Shown here: in pieces, positions 17,797 through 27,183 of the stretch
Layout: the number at the start of each line of letters is the position of its first letter
Numbering within the stretch: the first letter of the stretch is position 1
Assembly (NCBI RefSeq): GCF_000621665.1
Contig: NZ_JHXQ01000005.1
Coordinates: 62,001 to 126,000 of the forward strand
Reading direction: 5' to 3'
DNA length: 64,000 nt
Source of the DNA: Allorhizobium undicola ORS 992 = ATCC 700741
Lineage (GTDB): Bacteria > Pseudomonadota > Alphaproteobacteria > Rhizobiales > Rhizobiaceae
Notes under the pieces: model-generated
The model's input: the letters and a program-made list of their open reading frames with translations, nothing else
What the model was told of the DNA's origin: nothing
Database searches by the model: none
Program-made: the position numbers and the translations under genes

Positions 17797-18087
17797 CCTT
17801 TTCTCCATTGCCAAAGGGCATTCGAAGGGGCACCCTTCCATGGGGCAGGCGCCGGATTCATGCTGAAGCGGAATCTAGAGGCGGACACCTGAACCGGCCA
17901 TTAACGGCAGCGCGAACAGCCACGCAGCAAGCCTCGCGAAATGCCGGAGGGTTAGGTTCTGTTCCGTTGAAAGGACATTGTTCCACGGCCAGCACGAGGC
18001 GGCAACGCCTGACACCCTCGATATTAGGGGATTCTTAAGTGCAAGGCGGAAAAATGACCTTTCGTCTGCGTTGTCCGGGAGGCTGTC

Positions 18088-18693
18088 ATGTCGAAGCTTA
18101 GATATTATGCCGCGCCGAAGGCTGAGGATCAGGCCCCTCGCCTGCCAAAGGCCATTCACAGCGAGTTTCTGCGCACCGGCAAGATCATGCGTGACAGCGA
18201 GGATTGGCTGGCCGATGAAAAGCGCTATCTGACCTATGAAGAGGTGGCCACCCGCACCGGGAAACGGCTGGAGGCAGCGGGCGAGACCACGCATCAGCGC
18301 ATCAACAGTTTTCACAAGGCCATTCGCTTTCCCAAGGTGGTGTTTCATCGCACGCTGGATGGCATTCCCCATCTCGGCTACTGCCATGTCACCGCCGCCC
18401 GCAGCAGCTTTCACGATTATGCCGATGTGCCCTGGGCCTTCTACATCGCCAATTTCAATGCCGACATTGGTGGCGAGGAAGGTTTTTTCAAACGCATCAC
18501 CCCGCAATATGGCCGGATGTATTTTGCCGTGGCGCTGAAGCCCGATCCCAAGCAGCGGCAAATGGTCATCGACCGCTCCATCCGCGATAACGGCCTGCTG
18601 TTCCAGACGGCAGACCCCATGCAGGCCTTGAAAAACGTTTTGCTGCTGGGTGCGCGCACCTCTGCGCTGCGCAAGATCATTGCCAGCATGTGA
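18088..18693 (+). CDS. Conserved hypothetical protein (201 aa)
   Basis: A soluble 201-residue protein with no signal peptide or membrane segment and many Tyr, Phe and Arg residues. Visible features are EDWLADEKRYLTYEEVATRT (a helical start), HRTLDGIPHLGYCHVTAARS, and FYIANFNADIGGEEGFFKRI. It is followed by MYFAVALKPDPKQRQMVIDR and a helical end. I do not recognise a characterised family; it resembles uncharacterised proteins restricted to Rhizobiaceae. It is a single gene between the BA14K protein and gbcB, with a hairpin (GTGAGGGG/CCCCTCAC near 18691-18710) after the stop. Confidence 0.75.
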   Translation: MSKLRYYAAPKAEDQAPRLPKAIHSEFLRTGKIMRDSEDWLADEKRYLTYEEVATRTGKRLEAAGETTHQRINSFHKAIRFPKVVFHRTLDGIPHLGYCHVTAARSSFHDYADVPWAFYIANFNADIGGEEGFFKRITPQYGRMYFAVALKPDPKQRQMVIDRSIRDNGLLFQTADPMQALKNVLLLGARTSALRKIIASM

Positions 18694-18758
18694 GGGGGCC
18701 TCCCCTCACGGCAGCCTTTGGGGAAGGTGGAATATGGATTCCACGTTTCCCTTTCTCC

Positions 18759-19838
18759 TCAGACCTCCACCTCCACGTCACCCTTCGGACGTGAGCAACA
18801 GGCGAGGATATAGCCCTCCTCGATTTCCTCATCGAGAATGCCGCCATTGTGGTTCATCTCGACCTCGCCGGAAAGCTTCATCACCTTGCAGGTGCCGCAC
18901 AGGCCGGATTCGCAGGCCGCACCAATGCGCACGCCCACCGAGCGCGCCGCTTGCAGCACGGTAAAGCCGGGCTCGCAGGTCGCGGTTTTACCGGCCATGG
19001 AGAAGGAAACCTTGAGCGGCTTTGCCTCCGCGCCTTCCTCGTTGACGAAGACCGGCACGTCCGGCGCGGCGGGCTTGAAGCTTTCTTCGTGATAACGCGC
19101 CATGTCGAAGCCTGCACCGGCAAGGCTTTCGCGCACGGTGGCCATGAAGGGTTCCGGCCCGCAGCAAAATACGGTGCGCTCCAGAAAATCAGGCGCCAGC
19201 AGCGCGATTTTCGCCTTGTCGATCCGCCCTTTCAGCCCGGTCCAGAGCTGCGAACGCTGCAAATCCTCGACAATGAAGCCGAGCTGGAAATGCGGCAGAT
19301 AACGGGCCTTGTATTCCAGTTCCCAGCGGAAAATAATATCATCGGGCGTGCGGGCGCAGTGAAGAAAGGCAATGTCGCTATCCGGCTGGCGGTCGGCCAT
19401 GTCGCGGGTCATCGACATCATCGGCGTGATGCCGGAACCGGCCGAGATGAACAGATATTTCTCGCCCGGATGCTTCACATAGGAAAAGTCCCCGAGCGGC
19501 CCGAAGGCCTTGATCTTCATGCCCGGCTTCAGATTGTCGAACATCCAGCGCGTGCCGATGGAATCGGCCTGCGCCTTCACCGTGACCGCCACCGTATAGG
19601 GCCGCGACGGGCTGGAGGAGAGCGTATAGGTGCGCAGCACCGGCTCCGGTCCCACCGGCAGTTCCAGCGTGACGAACTGGCCCGGCAGGTAGCGAAACCA
19701 GTGTTCCGGCCTGTCCGGCTTGAAGGTGAAGGTCATCACGCCCGGCGCTTCCGGCGTCCAGGCGACGCATTCCAGAAGATGCTCCCTGTCGGACCAGGGA
19801 CGCATCTCATCGACATGCTTGTAGGAAATATTTGCCAT
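18759..19838 (-). CDS. gbcB: Glycine betaine demethylase-type reductase (FAD/2Fe-2S)
   Basis: A 359-residue electron-transfer protein. It has an FAD domain with RTYTLSSSPSRPY, an NAD(P)-binding domain with LFISAGSGITPMMSM and FCCGPEPFMATV, and a C-terminal plant-type ferredoxin domain with Cys ligands in CESGLCGTC plus a later Cys in ILACCSRP. It would pass electrons from NAD(P)H to the Rieske oxygenase coded 79 bases upstream on the same strand. The pair matches GbcAB, which converts glycine betaine to dimethylglycine and formaldehyde in the cytosol. Related pairs demethylate stachydrine or carnitine, so the substrate should be taken as a quaternary amine. Confidence 0.88.
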   Translation of the reverse strand: MANISYKHVDEMRPWSDREHLLECVAWTPEAPGVMTFTFKPDRPEHWFRYLPGQFVTLELPVGPEPVLRTYTLSSSPSRPYTVAVTVKAQADSIGTRWMFDNLKPGMKIKAFGPLGDFSYVKHPGEKYLFISAGSGITPMMSMTRDMADRQPDSDIAFLHCARTPDDIIFRWELEYKARYLPHFQLGFIVEDLQRSQLWTGLKGRIDKAKIALLAPDFLERTVFCCGPEPFMATVRESLAGAGFDMARYHEESFKPAAPDVPVFVNEEGAEAKPLKVSFSMAGKTATCEPGFTVLQAARSVGVRIGAACESGLCGTCKVMKLSGEVEMNHNGGILDEEIEEGYILACCSRPKGDVEVEV

Positions 19839-19917
19839 GATTTACCGGTGGGGAATGCGCGAGGCACATTGCGTGACATGTGGAGAAAAGGGCCGGTAAA
19901 TCCGGCCCCGGAAGGGA

Positions 19918-21162
19918 TCAGGCCACCACGGAAAGGCGCTGCTTGTCGCCTTGCAGGCGGTTTATCATGAAATTGGAGTACCATTCCACGAACTGCATGA
20001 CGCCGCCCTCGTGATCGGGCGAATAGGGGCCGGGCTCATAGGCGGGCGAGCGGATGCCGAAGGCATTTTCCTCGACAATGGCGCGGTCCTGATCGTTGGT
20101 CATGTTCCAGACATGGGTGAGCTGGTCGATGTCGTAATCGACGCCTTCCTTTGCATCCTTATGCACCAGCCAGGTGGTGGTGACAGCCGTTTCCTCGGCG
20201 CTGATCGGCAGCACGCGGAAGGAAATGGCATGATCGCCCAGAAGGTGGTTCCAGGTGGTGGGATAATGGAAGAGCAGCATGGTGCCGATATGCGAGATCT
20301 TCACATCGTCCGAAAGCGGCCGCTTGACGGCGCGCTTGCCGTCCATGGTGTAGCTTTCGGCTTCCTCGATCAACGGCATCCGCGCCACGCGGAACTGGCC
20401 GCTCTGATGCATGGTAAACTGGCTGGGAAGGCCTGCGCCTTCGCAGCGCTGCCAATGCTCGGTAATGAAGGGATCCTCGCCCGCGCCCTGCACGCCGGTG
20501 GCCGAAGGCGCTTCCGGATAGGTGCGGCAAAGCTCCGGATGGTTGCCGGCGCAATGGTAGCATTCGCGGTTGTTTTCCCAGACGAGCTTCCAGTTGCCCT
20601 TTTCGATGATGGTGTTCTTGTGCGCAACCTTGGCCTCTTGCAGCCGGTGCGGCAGCACATAAGGCTCGGCAGTGGCGCGGAAGGTGGAAAAATCCACAGG
20701 CTCTGCGGCCAGACAGATGAAGATATAGCCCGCCATGGTTTCGCAGGCCACGGGCTTCATGCCGAATTGCGACTTGTCGAAATCCTCGCCCATCTGGCGG
20801 GCAAAGACCAGCGACCCATCGAGATCGTAGGTCCACTGGTGATAGGGACAGACCAGCTTTGCAGACGCGCCGCGCTCCTGCGTGCAGACGCGGTGGCCGC
20901 GATGGCGACAGGTGTTGTGGAAGGCGCGGATCACGCCGTCGCGGCCGCGCACGATCACCACCGGATAATCGCCGATCTGCACGGTGACGTAATTGCCGGC
21001 CTTCGGAATTTCGCAATCATGGCCAATGAAGAGCCAGTCGCGATACCAGATCATCTCCATATCGAGCTTGAAATAATCCTGATCGATATAGAAGGGCTGC
21101 TCCAGGCTGAAGCCTTCCCGCCGGTTTTTGAGCTGGCGCAGAACAGTGCTTTGAAGATCCAT
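19918..21162 (-). CDS. gbcA: Rieske oxygenase alpha subunit, glycine betaine demethylase type
   Basis: A 414-residue oxygenase. The Rieske 2Fe-2S site is visible as CRHRGHRVCTQERG, then CPYHQW (C-x-H ... C-x2-H), around residues 86-110. The mononuclear iron site follows, with NNRECYHCAGNHPELCRTYP containing the Asp/His-type ligands. The N-terminus MDLQSTVLRQLKNRREGFSL and overall length match GbcA/Stc2-type N-demethylases. It is the first gene of the gbcA-gbcB pair. The genes could feed methyl groups of osmoprotectants into C1 metabolism. Confidence 0.88.
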   Translation of the reverse strand: MDLQSTVLRQLKNRREGFSLEQPFYIDQDYFKLDMEMIWYRDWLFIGHDCEIPKAGNYVTVQIGDYPVVIVRGRDGVIRAFHNTCRHRGHRVCTQERGASAKLVCPYHQWTYDLDGSLVFARQMGEDFDKSQFGMKPVACETMAGYIFICLAAEPVDFSTFRATAEPYVLPHRLQEAKVAHKNTIIEKGNWKLVWENNRECYHCAGNHPELCRTYPEAPSATGVQGAGEDPFITEHWQRCEGAGLPSQFTMHQSGQFRVARMPLIEEAESYTMDGKRAVKRPLSDDVKISHIGTMLLFHYPTTWNHLLGDHAISFRVLPISAEETAVTTTWLVHKDAKEGVDYDIDQLTHVWNMTNDQDRAIVEENAFGIRSPAYEPGPYSPDHEGGVMQFVEWYSNFMINRLQGDKQRLSVVA

Positions 21163-21428
21163 GATACCCTCTTTCTCAAGAGCGCGAGAGCATCGAACAG
21201 GTGGAATTTTCCGCCCGCGAGCGCACAGCGCAACCCATGCCTGATGATCCAGCCCCTTCCCCAGGCACTGATCCTACCCCATTTCATGGATCGGAACCAT
21301 TCCCTTTCAGCGGATTTGAGACTGTCTCTATCTAGCCATAAGCCATGGCGTTCTGCCGCCTTGGCCTACGACATCACAGATATGGATTGCGACATGGTGC
21401 TGTTTGCGACAGCCGGGCAAGCATTTGG
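21163..21428. other. Gene-free stretch upstream of gbcA
   Basis: This is the presumed promoter region of gbcA. No regulator-binding palindrome that I can name is visible, and short open frames here look accidental. Confidence 0.35.
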
Positions 21429-21453
21429 GGGAAAACGGGCTTGCCGTTTTCCC
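21429..21453 (-). terminator. Terminator-like hairpin after MCP 4
   Basis: GGGAAAACGG (21429-21438) pairs with CCGTTTTCCC (21444-21453) around a 5-base loop, 19 bases beyond the MCP 4 stop. There is no long T tract. Confidence 0.6.
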
Positions 21454-21471
21454 GGATGCGCCAGCCGCCCG

Positions 21472-23307
21472 TCATGCGGCCCGTGACATATATCCACCGG
21501 CGGAAGCCTTGCCGATCTGGAACTGACCCAGAAGCTGGCGCAGCTTGTTGACCTCGCCTGCCAGCGACGCACTGGCGGCGGTGGTTTCCTCCACCATGGC
21601 GGCATTCTGCTGGGTCATCTGGTCCATGTGGTTGACAGCGCTGTTGACCTCGTTGAGACCGACGGACTGTTCCTGGGCGGAGGTGGCAATGGCGTCCATG
21701 TGGCCATTGGCGGTTGCGACATAGCCTTCGATGGTCTTCAGCACCTCGCCGGTATCGCGCACCAGCGTCACGCCGGTTGAAACCTCCTGCGTGGAATTGC
21801 GGATGAGGTCCTTGATCTCCTTGGCGGCCTGGGCCGAGCGCTGGGCAAGCTCGCGCACTTCCTGCGCGACAACGGCAAAGCCTTTGCCCGCTTCACCGGC
21901 ACGCGCGGCTTCCACTCCGGCATTCAGCGCCAGAAGATTGGTCTGGAAAGCGATCTCGTCGATCACGCCGATAATGTTGGAAATCTGATTGGAGGAGGTT
22001 TCGATGCGTTGCATGGCCTCCACCGCATTGGCAACCACCTCGCCGGACTGGCGCGCCGCCTTGTTGGCCTCGATGACCACCGAGCGCGCCTCCTGCGTGC
22101 GGCGGGCGGAATTGGCCACATTCACGGTGATTTCATCGAGTGCGGCCGAGGTTTCCTCCAGCGATGCCGCCTGCTGCTCGGTGCGCTTGGAGAGGTCGCC
22201 CGCGCCGGAGGCGATTTCGCTGGAGCCGCTGTTGATATTCGTCACCGATTCCAGCACCGCGCCCATGGTCAGGCCCAGCGTGCGCACCGACTGGTTGAAA
22301 TCGTGACGGAGATTTTCGAATTCCTCGGAGAAGGCTTCGTTGAGCTCCACCGTCAGATCGCCGCTTGCCAGCCGTTTGAGCCCCGTCGCAAGGCCGGAGG
22401 TCGCGACAAGAAGGCGCGCGCGCGCCTCTTCCTGCGCCCGTTCCTGGGCAAGTTTCCGGTCCTCTTCCAGCCGCAAGCGGCCCGCTTCGGCCTCCGCCTC
22501 CAGCTGTCGCTTGGCCACGGCATCGGTGCGGAAAACTTCGACCGCGTCCGACATCAGCCCGATTTCATCCTTGCGCGGGCCAAAATCGGCCCGGCGCTGC
22601 GTATCACCGGAAGAAAGCCGGTTCATCGCATCGACCAGAAGCTTGATGGGACGCACCACCGTGCTGCGCAGCACGAAGGTCGTGGCAAGCAGGATCAGCA
22701 CGATCATGACCTCAATGCCCAGCGTCACAAGCCGCGAATATTCCTGGACAAGCTGAAGATAGGCAAGCGCGTCGGCAGTGAGCTTGCGGGAATTGGTCAC
22801 AGAGGACTTGAAGGCTTCGGTAAGCCGGGCGGTGACGGGCCGCGTGATCTGATCGCGCTTGGCCGTCAGCGCCACAAGATCGTGATTGTCCTGCACCCGC
22901 TGTTCCTTGACGAAATCGCGGATTTTGGCGGCGGCGGCCGCATAATCGGCAAAGCCTGCGGAAATGGTCTGCAAAGTGGCCGTATCGGTTGCGACCGCAA
23001 GCGCCGGCTTGAGCGCGTCCTGCCCGGCCGCGGCCGCTTTGGTGACGGACGTCATTTCGTCTTCGACTTCCTTCACCGTCGGCGCCAGCATGACATTGCG
23101 CACGCCGCTTTTCATCTCCACCAGCATCCGCTCGCTTGTCGAGAGACTGTCGAGAATGGTGCGCTCGCGCTTTACGATGTCTTCAGCGGCATCGATGGCG
23201 CGTCTGGTCATATGCTCGTTCGCCACCAATCCCAGCACCATGGCGATGCCAAGGCCAGAGGCCACGTAAATCTTTCGGGCGATGGTGATATTGGTTAGAA
23301 ATGACAT
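21472..23307 (-). CDS. Methyl-accepting chemotaxis protein 4
   Basis: A 611-residue chemoreceptor. TM1 is about 7-30, and a mostly helical periplasmic region of about 155 residues ([20 protein letters not shown]...) suggests a helical-bundle ligand domain. TM2 is [18 protein letters not shown], followed by HAMP, a charged coiled linker ([18 protein letters not shown]) and the signalling hairpin with [20 protein letters not shown]. It ends GGYMSRAA without a pentapeptide. Start chosen at ATG 23307 ([17 protein letters not shown]), with AGGAG about 12 bases upstream. The frame extends to 23358, but the extra residues overlap the mosaic repeat and are unlikely to be translated. Confidence 0.92.
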   Translation of the reverse strand: MSFLTNITIARKIYVASGLGIAMVLGLVANEHMTRRAIDAAEDIVKRERTILDSLSTSERMLVEMKSGVRNVMLAPTVKEVEDEMTSVTKAAAAGQDALKPALAVATDTATLQTISAGFADYAAAAAKIRDFVKEQRVQDNHDLVALTAKRDQITRPVTARLTEAFKSSVTNSRKLTADALAYLQLVQEYSRLVTLGIEVMIVLILLATTFVLRSTVVRPIKLLVDAMNRLSSGDTQRRADFGPRKDEIGLMSDAVEVFRTDAVAKRQLEAEAEAGRLRLEEDRKLAQERAQEEARARLLVATSGLATGLKRLASGDLTVELNEAFSEEFENLRHDFNQSVRTLGLTMGAVLESVTNINSGSSEIASGAGDLSKRTEQQAASLEETSAALDEITVNVANSARRTQEARSVVIEANKAARQSGEVVANAVEAMQRIETSSNQISNIIGVIDEIAFQTNLLALNAGVEAARAGEAGKGFAVVAQEVRELAQRSAQAAKEIKDLIRNSTQEVSTGVTLVRDTGEVLKTIEGYVATANGHMDAIATSAQEQSVGLNEVNSAVNHMDQMTQQNAAMVEETTAASASLAGEVNKLRQLLGQFQIGKASAGGYMSRAA

Positions 23308-23350
23308 CGACGTTTCCCGCTCCTGAGGCATTTTCCTGGCAATGCTCTGA

Positions 23351-23453
23351 GAGCGCATCCGGTGAGCAGAAATTCACCGGATGCGCTCCAAGCTTTTGTT
23401 TTCCCGCATTTCCGGACGGAAAACCGTAACGACACTTTTCCTGGAAATGCTCT
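23351..23453. repeat. Mosaic element: palindrome plus fixed module
   Basis: A 15 bp palindrome, GAGCGCATCCGGTGA / TCACCGGATGCGCTC (23351-23388), is joined to CAAGCTTTTGTTTTCCCGC and the reversed fixed module ending ACACTTTTCCTGGAAATGCT. It has the same architecture as 1313-1416 with a different palindrome. It lies directly upstream of MCP 4. Confidence 0.75.
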
Positions 23454-23792
23454 GAGATCACCACTCAATGGCTTGCTTCATCACGCATCATCCGGCCGGA
23501 TCGCGCTTCACGCGGCAGGACGCTGCTTTAAAACCTTGAGGATGCCCCGACACAGTCAGGATAACCGGCACTTGCGTGCAATTTTCCCGAAAGCAACCGG
23601 ATATTGGCGTGAGTATATTACATATATATTAATTTAGTACATTCTACGTTTATCAGGCGTGGAAATTTCTACCCGCCGCAACCATTCCGGCGCAACGCGC
23701 CCCGGAACGAAACAGGCAACCTCCCTTTGCTCCACCACTTTCAACCGGAGTGATAGACGATTGCCGGTTAAGGAATGATGCAGGACCGTCAA

Positions 23793-23904
23793 AACCCAAT
23801 CCAGGCAAAGTGACGCGAGGATCGACAAGATAATCGCTTTAAAATAGAGTATTGGCGCATTTTCAGGAAAAGTGGAAACCGGTTTTCCGCCCGGAAATGC
23901 ATAA
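23793..23904. repeat. Mosaic element fragments upstream of the aldehyde dehydrogenase
   Basis: A partial copy of the module CGAGGATCGACAAGAT (compare 46745-46790 and 62380-62425) is followed by the fixed module at 23856-23904 (TTTTCAGGAAAAGTGGAAAC, then CGGTTTTCCGCCCGGAAATG). The element ends 14 bases before the start codon of the next gene, so it is part of the 5' leader. Between 23454 and 23792 I see no gene or further repeat. Confidence 0.6.
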
Positions 23905-23918
23905 ACCAGCGGATTGCC

Positions 23919-25322
23919 ATGACCCAGAACCTGCCGGAACTTGCCGCGCTGTTGAGCGCCCAGCGTCTTGCCTTCGACACTTCCCCCTTCCCTGCCCTTG
24001 CCGGGCGTCTGGAAGCGATCGGCCGCGTGCGGCAACTGGTCGAGACCTTTGGTACCCGTCTTGCGGAGGCGATAGACCGGGATTTTGGCAGGCGCGCCCC
24101 GGCGGAAACCGCGCTTCTGGAACTGGGTCCGGTGCTTTCGGCCGAGCGGCACGTTCGCCGCCATCTGGCGCGCTGGATGGCCCCGGAGCGACGGACGGCA
24201 AGCCTTGATTTTTTGCTGTTTCGCAATCGCGTCGTCTATCAGCCGCTTGGCGTCGTCGGCATCATGGCGCCGTGGAACTACCCGCTGATGCTGACGCTGG
24301 AGCCGCTGATCGAGGCGCTGGCGGCGGGAAACCGCGTCATGATCAAACCTTCCGAGCTGTTGCCGCAGACTGCCGCCCTGTTGCAGGAGGCGGTCGCGGC
24401 TTTCTTCGCGCCCGAAGAGGTGACGGTGGTGACGGGCGGCGCCGATGTGGCGGCAGCCTTTGCCGCCCTGCCCTTCGATCATCTGCTCTTTACCGGCTCG
24501 ACTGCGGTGGGCCGCAAGGTCATGGCGGCGGCGGCGGCCAATCTTACGCCGCTGACACTGGAGCTTGGCGGCAAATCGCCCGCCATCGTCACCGAAAGCT
24601 GGCCGCTGGAAAAAGCCGCCCGCGATATTGCCTTTGGCAAAATGGTGAATGCCGGGCAGACCTGCATCGCGCCAGATTATGTGCTGGTGCCACGGCCGCT
24701 GCTCCAGCCGCTGGCCGACGCCATTCTCCGGGAGATTACCCGCTTTTATCCTGAAAACCGTCAGGGTGTGGACTATACAAGCCTGGTGGGCAATGGCCTT
24801 GAGCGGCTGGAGGCGGCCATAGCCGAAGCAAGCGCGGCAGGCGCACAAATCCTCACCTGCGAGACGCCCCTGCCCGGTCCGGGCAAAAGACTTGCCCCGA
24901 CGCTGGTTCTCGATCCAGACCGCAGGAGCTCGATCATGCAGGAGGAGATTTTCGGACCCGTGCTGCCGCTCGTCCCCTATGAAACACTGGAAGAGGCCCT
25001 GCGCTTCATTCGCTCCGGGCCACGCCCGCTGGCGCTCTATCTGTTTTCGGGCGACAAGGCCGAGCAGACGGAAGTGCTGACGGAAACCCATTCCGGCAAT
25101 GTGACGCTGAACGGCACGCTGATGCACATTGCCCAGTCGGACCTGCCCTTTGGCGGGGTCGGCCCAAGCGGCGTCGGTGCCTATCACGGACGCGACGGGT
25201 TTCGCCGCTTCTCTCACGCGAAGGGCGTATCAGAGGTGCGCGGCTTGAACCCCGCGCGCCTGATTTCTCCGCCCTTCGGCAGGCTGGCCCGGCTTATCGC
25301 GCGCTTCCAGATGCGGCAATGA
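23919..25322 (+). CDS. Aldehyde dehydrogenase, coniferyl aldehyde dehydrogenase-like
   Basis: A 467-residue NAD(P)+ enzyme of the class-3 type aldehyde dehydrogenases. Motifs seen are [20 protein letters not shown] (cofactor entry), [14 protein letters not shown], the catalytic Glu in [11 protein letters not shown], the catalytic Cys in [14 protein letters not shown], and [11 protein letters not shown]. The GQTCIAPDY active site and lack of N-terminal extension match coniferyl aldehyde dehydrogenases (oxidising lignin-derived aldehydes), but medium-chain fatty aldehydes are also possible. The last 29 bases overlap the 3' end of the convergent MFS gene. Confidence 0.88.
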   Translation: MTQNLPELAALLSAQRLAFDTSPFPALAGRLEAIGRVRQLVETFGTRLAEAIDRDFGRRAPAETALLELGPVLSAERHVRRHLARWMAPERRTASLDFLLFRNRVVYQPLGVVGIMAPWNYPLMLTLEPLIEALAAGNRVMIKPSELLPQTAALLQEAVAAFFAPEEVTVVTGGADVAAAFAALPFDHLLFTGSTAVGRKVMAAAAANLTPLTLELGGKSPAIVTESWPLEKAARDIAFGKMVNAGQTCIAPDYVLVPRPLLQPLADAILREITRFYPENRQGVDYTSLVGNGLERLEAAIAEASAAGAQILTCETPLPGPGKRLAPTLVLDPDRRSSIMQEEIFGPVLPLVPYETLEEALRFIRSGPRPLALYLFSGDKAEQTEVLTETHSGNVTLNGTLMHIAQSDLPFGGVGPSGVGAYHGRDGFRRFSHAKGVSEVRGLNPARLISPPFGRLARLIARFQMRQ

Positions 25323-26598
25323 CGGTTTCGCTCTCTCGCCTGCCGCCCTTGCGATAAAGGAAGAGCGAGGCAACGAGGCCGCAGACACCGGCAAAGCCCA
25401 TCCAGTAGCCGGGGGCCGCCTTGTCCTGGGTCGATTCGATCAGCCAGGTCGAGATGGCAAGCGAGGAGCCGCCAAGCGTGGTGGCAAGGCTATAGGCCAG
25501 TGAAAAACCCGCCGTGCGCACATTGACCGGGACCACCTCGGTAAGGGCGACGACCATGGCGCCGTTATACCAGGCATAGATGAAGGACAGCCACAGTTCC
25601 ACCGCCAACATGCGCCCGAAGGTGATGTCGCTGACCAGCCAGTTGAGCGCTGGATAGGCGGTGAGAATGGCCAGCAGCGAAAAGACGATGAGAATGGGCT
25701 TGCGGCCGATGCGATCGGAAAGCGCGCCCGACACCGGCAGCCAGATGAAATTCGAAAGGCCGACGGCAATCGTCACCAGAAGCGCATCCGCTTCCGGCAG
25801 TTTGAGCACCGTCTTGCCGAAGGACGGGGTGTAGACGGTGATGAGATAGAAGGACACCGTCGTCATGATGACCATGCCCACGCCCCCCAGCACCACCGCC
25901 CAATTGGCGGCCAGGGTGCGGAACACTTCGCCCGTGGTCGGCGCCTTGTGGGCGCGGGCGGCAAATTCCGCCGTTTCCTGAAGCGAGCGGCGGATCACGA
26001 AAATGAAGGGAATGATCAGACAGCCGATGGCGAAGGGAATGCGCCATCCCCAGTCGGAAATCTGCTGCGGCATCAGCAGCTTGTTGAGCGTGAAGCCGAT
26101 CAGCGCCGCCACGATGATGGCCACCTGCTGGCTGGCCGATTGCCAGCTGACGTAAAAGCCCTTGCGGCCGGGGGTTGCCATTTCCGAAAGATAGACCGAC
26201 ACGCCACCCAGTTCCACACCTGCGGAAAAGCCCTGCAAGAGCCGCCCGATCAGCACCAGCAGCGGCGCTGCGATGCCGATGGTCGCATAGCCCGGAACAA
26301 AGACGATGAGCGCCGTGCCCATGGCCATCAGCGCCAGCGTGACGATCAGCCCCTTGCGCCGCCCGATGCGGTCGATATACGGCCCCAGCGTCAGCGCGCC
26401 GATGGGCCGCATGACGAAGCCCGCTGCAAAGCTGAGGAATGTGGACATCAACGAGACCAGCTCGTTTTCGTTTGGAAAGAAGGTATGGGCAATATGGCTG
26501 GCATAAATGCCGAAAAGAAAGAAATCGAACATTTCAAGAAAATTGCCGCTCGTTACCCGCAGCACGGTCTTGATTTTTTCGGCCCGCATCGTCTGCAT
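25294..26598 (-). CDS. MFS permease of the metabolite:H+ symporter (MHS) type
   Basis: A 434-residue membrane protein with about 12 helices. The motif between TM2 and TM3 is [13 protein letters not shown], and the duplicated one in the second half is [34 protein letters not shown] and [14 protein letters not shown] are typical of the MHS branch that imports citrate, tricarballylate or related acids with protons. The substrate is not determined. Start chosen at ATG 26598, which has GGGAG eight bases upstream, rather than 26616. Its 3' end overlaps the convergent aldehyde dehydrogenase gene by 29 bases. Confidence 0.85.
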   Translation of the reverse strand: MQTMRAEKIKTVLRVTSGNFLEMFDFFLFGIYASHIAHTFFPNENELVSLMSTFLSFAAGFVMRPIGALTLGPYIDRIGRRKGLIVTLALMAMGTALIVFVPGYATIGIAAPLLVLIGRLLQGFSAGVELGGVSVYLSEMATPGRKGFYVSWQSASQQVAIIVAALIGFTLNKLLMPQQISDWGWRIPFAIGCLIIPFIFVIRRSLQETAEFAARAHKAPTTGEVFRTLAANWAVVLGGVGMVIMTTVSFYLITVYTPSFGKTVLKLPEADALLVTIAVGLSNFIWLPVSGALSDRIGRKPILIVFSLLAILTAYPALNWLVSDITFGRMLAVELWLSFIYAWYNGAMVVALTEVVPVNVRTAGFSLAYSLATTLGGSSLAISTWLIESTQDKAAPGYWMGFAGVCGLVASLFLYRKGGRRESETVIAASGSAR

Positions 26599-26670
26599 GG
26601 CGCGTCTCCCTGTCATTCAACGCTTCAGACCGCGACGAGCGCCACGGCCTGAGAAAGGCGTGCAGGCCGC

Positions 26671-26818
26671 CCAGGGTGTGTGGGTATTCAACTTTGGGCG
26701 GGCTGCAAACGGCAATTTGCTGCGATTCCGGTGCTCATGTACATTAAGTACACTCCGCTCCGGTTCTCGCAAATCACCGTTTTCGCCTCACCCAACGTCG
26801 AATCCCCACACACCCTGG
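26671..26818. repeat. Long imperfect inverted repeat (about 148 bp), MITE-like or structured RNA
   Basis: The outer ends CCAGGGTGTGTGGG and CCCCACACACCCTGG are perfect complements. Counting inward, 40 of the first 50 positions of the two arms pair, and pairing resumes (CCGG, GTAC) to a centre near GTACATTAAGTAC at 26739-26751. The whole element would fold into one long hairpin. It carries no gene. It lies 73 bases upstream of the MFS start codon. Confidence 0.8.
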
Positions 26819-26941
26819 TCAAGCCCACACGATGGATTGCACTTCAAAATGGCTGGAGCCGTGCCTGCAAGGCGGTGCAGGGCCTTGCCGAAGCGACACG
26901 CAGCAGCCGGAAATCGGAAATGCGTTAAAATAAACCTACAG

Positions 26942-26972
26942 CTGTCCGGTATGTCCCTGACATGCCGGACAG
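26942..26972 (-). terminator. Inverted repeat, possible terminator of the GGDEF gene
   Basis: CTGTCCGGTATGTC (26942-26955) pairs with GACATGCCGGACAG (26959-26972) with one G-T pair and a 3-base loop. Read on the minus strand, it is followed by GTTTATTTTA. It is 212 bases beyond the GGDEF stop, so an operator role is also possible. The rest of 26819-27183 holds nothing recognised. Confidence 0.4.
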
Positions 26973-27183
26973 CGCTAGCGCTAACACCGTCACGCCGTCA
27001 CTGCAACGCAAAAAGTCCTCGGCCCGTTCCGCAACCCGGAGTTTGGCACGAGGAGATCGGCCCGGACTGCAACGCGCCGGAAAACACCCCGGCGCCGCAA
27101 GGGCAGCCGGAGCGCTGGAGAAAGCAAAAATGTTTGAAATCCGCACCGGCCCCCAAGTACCGGCGTGGTTGCGCGCCTCGTTC

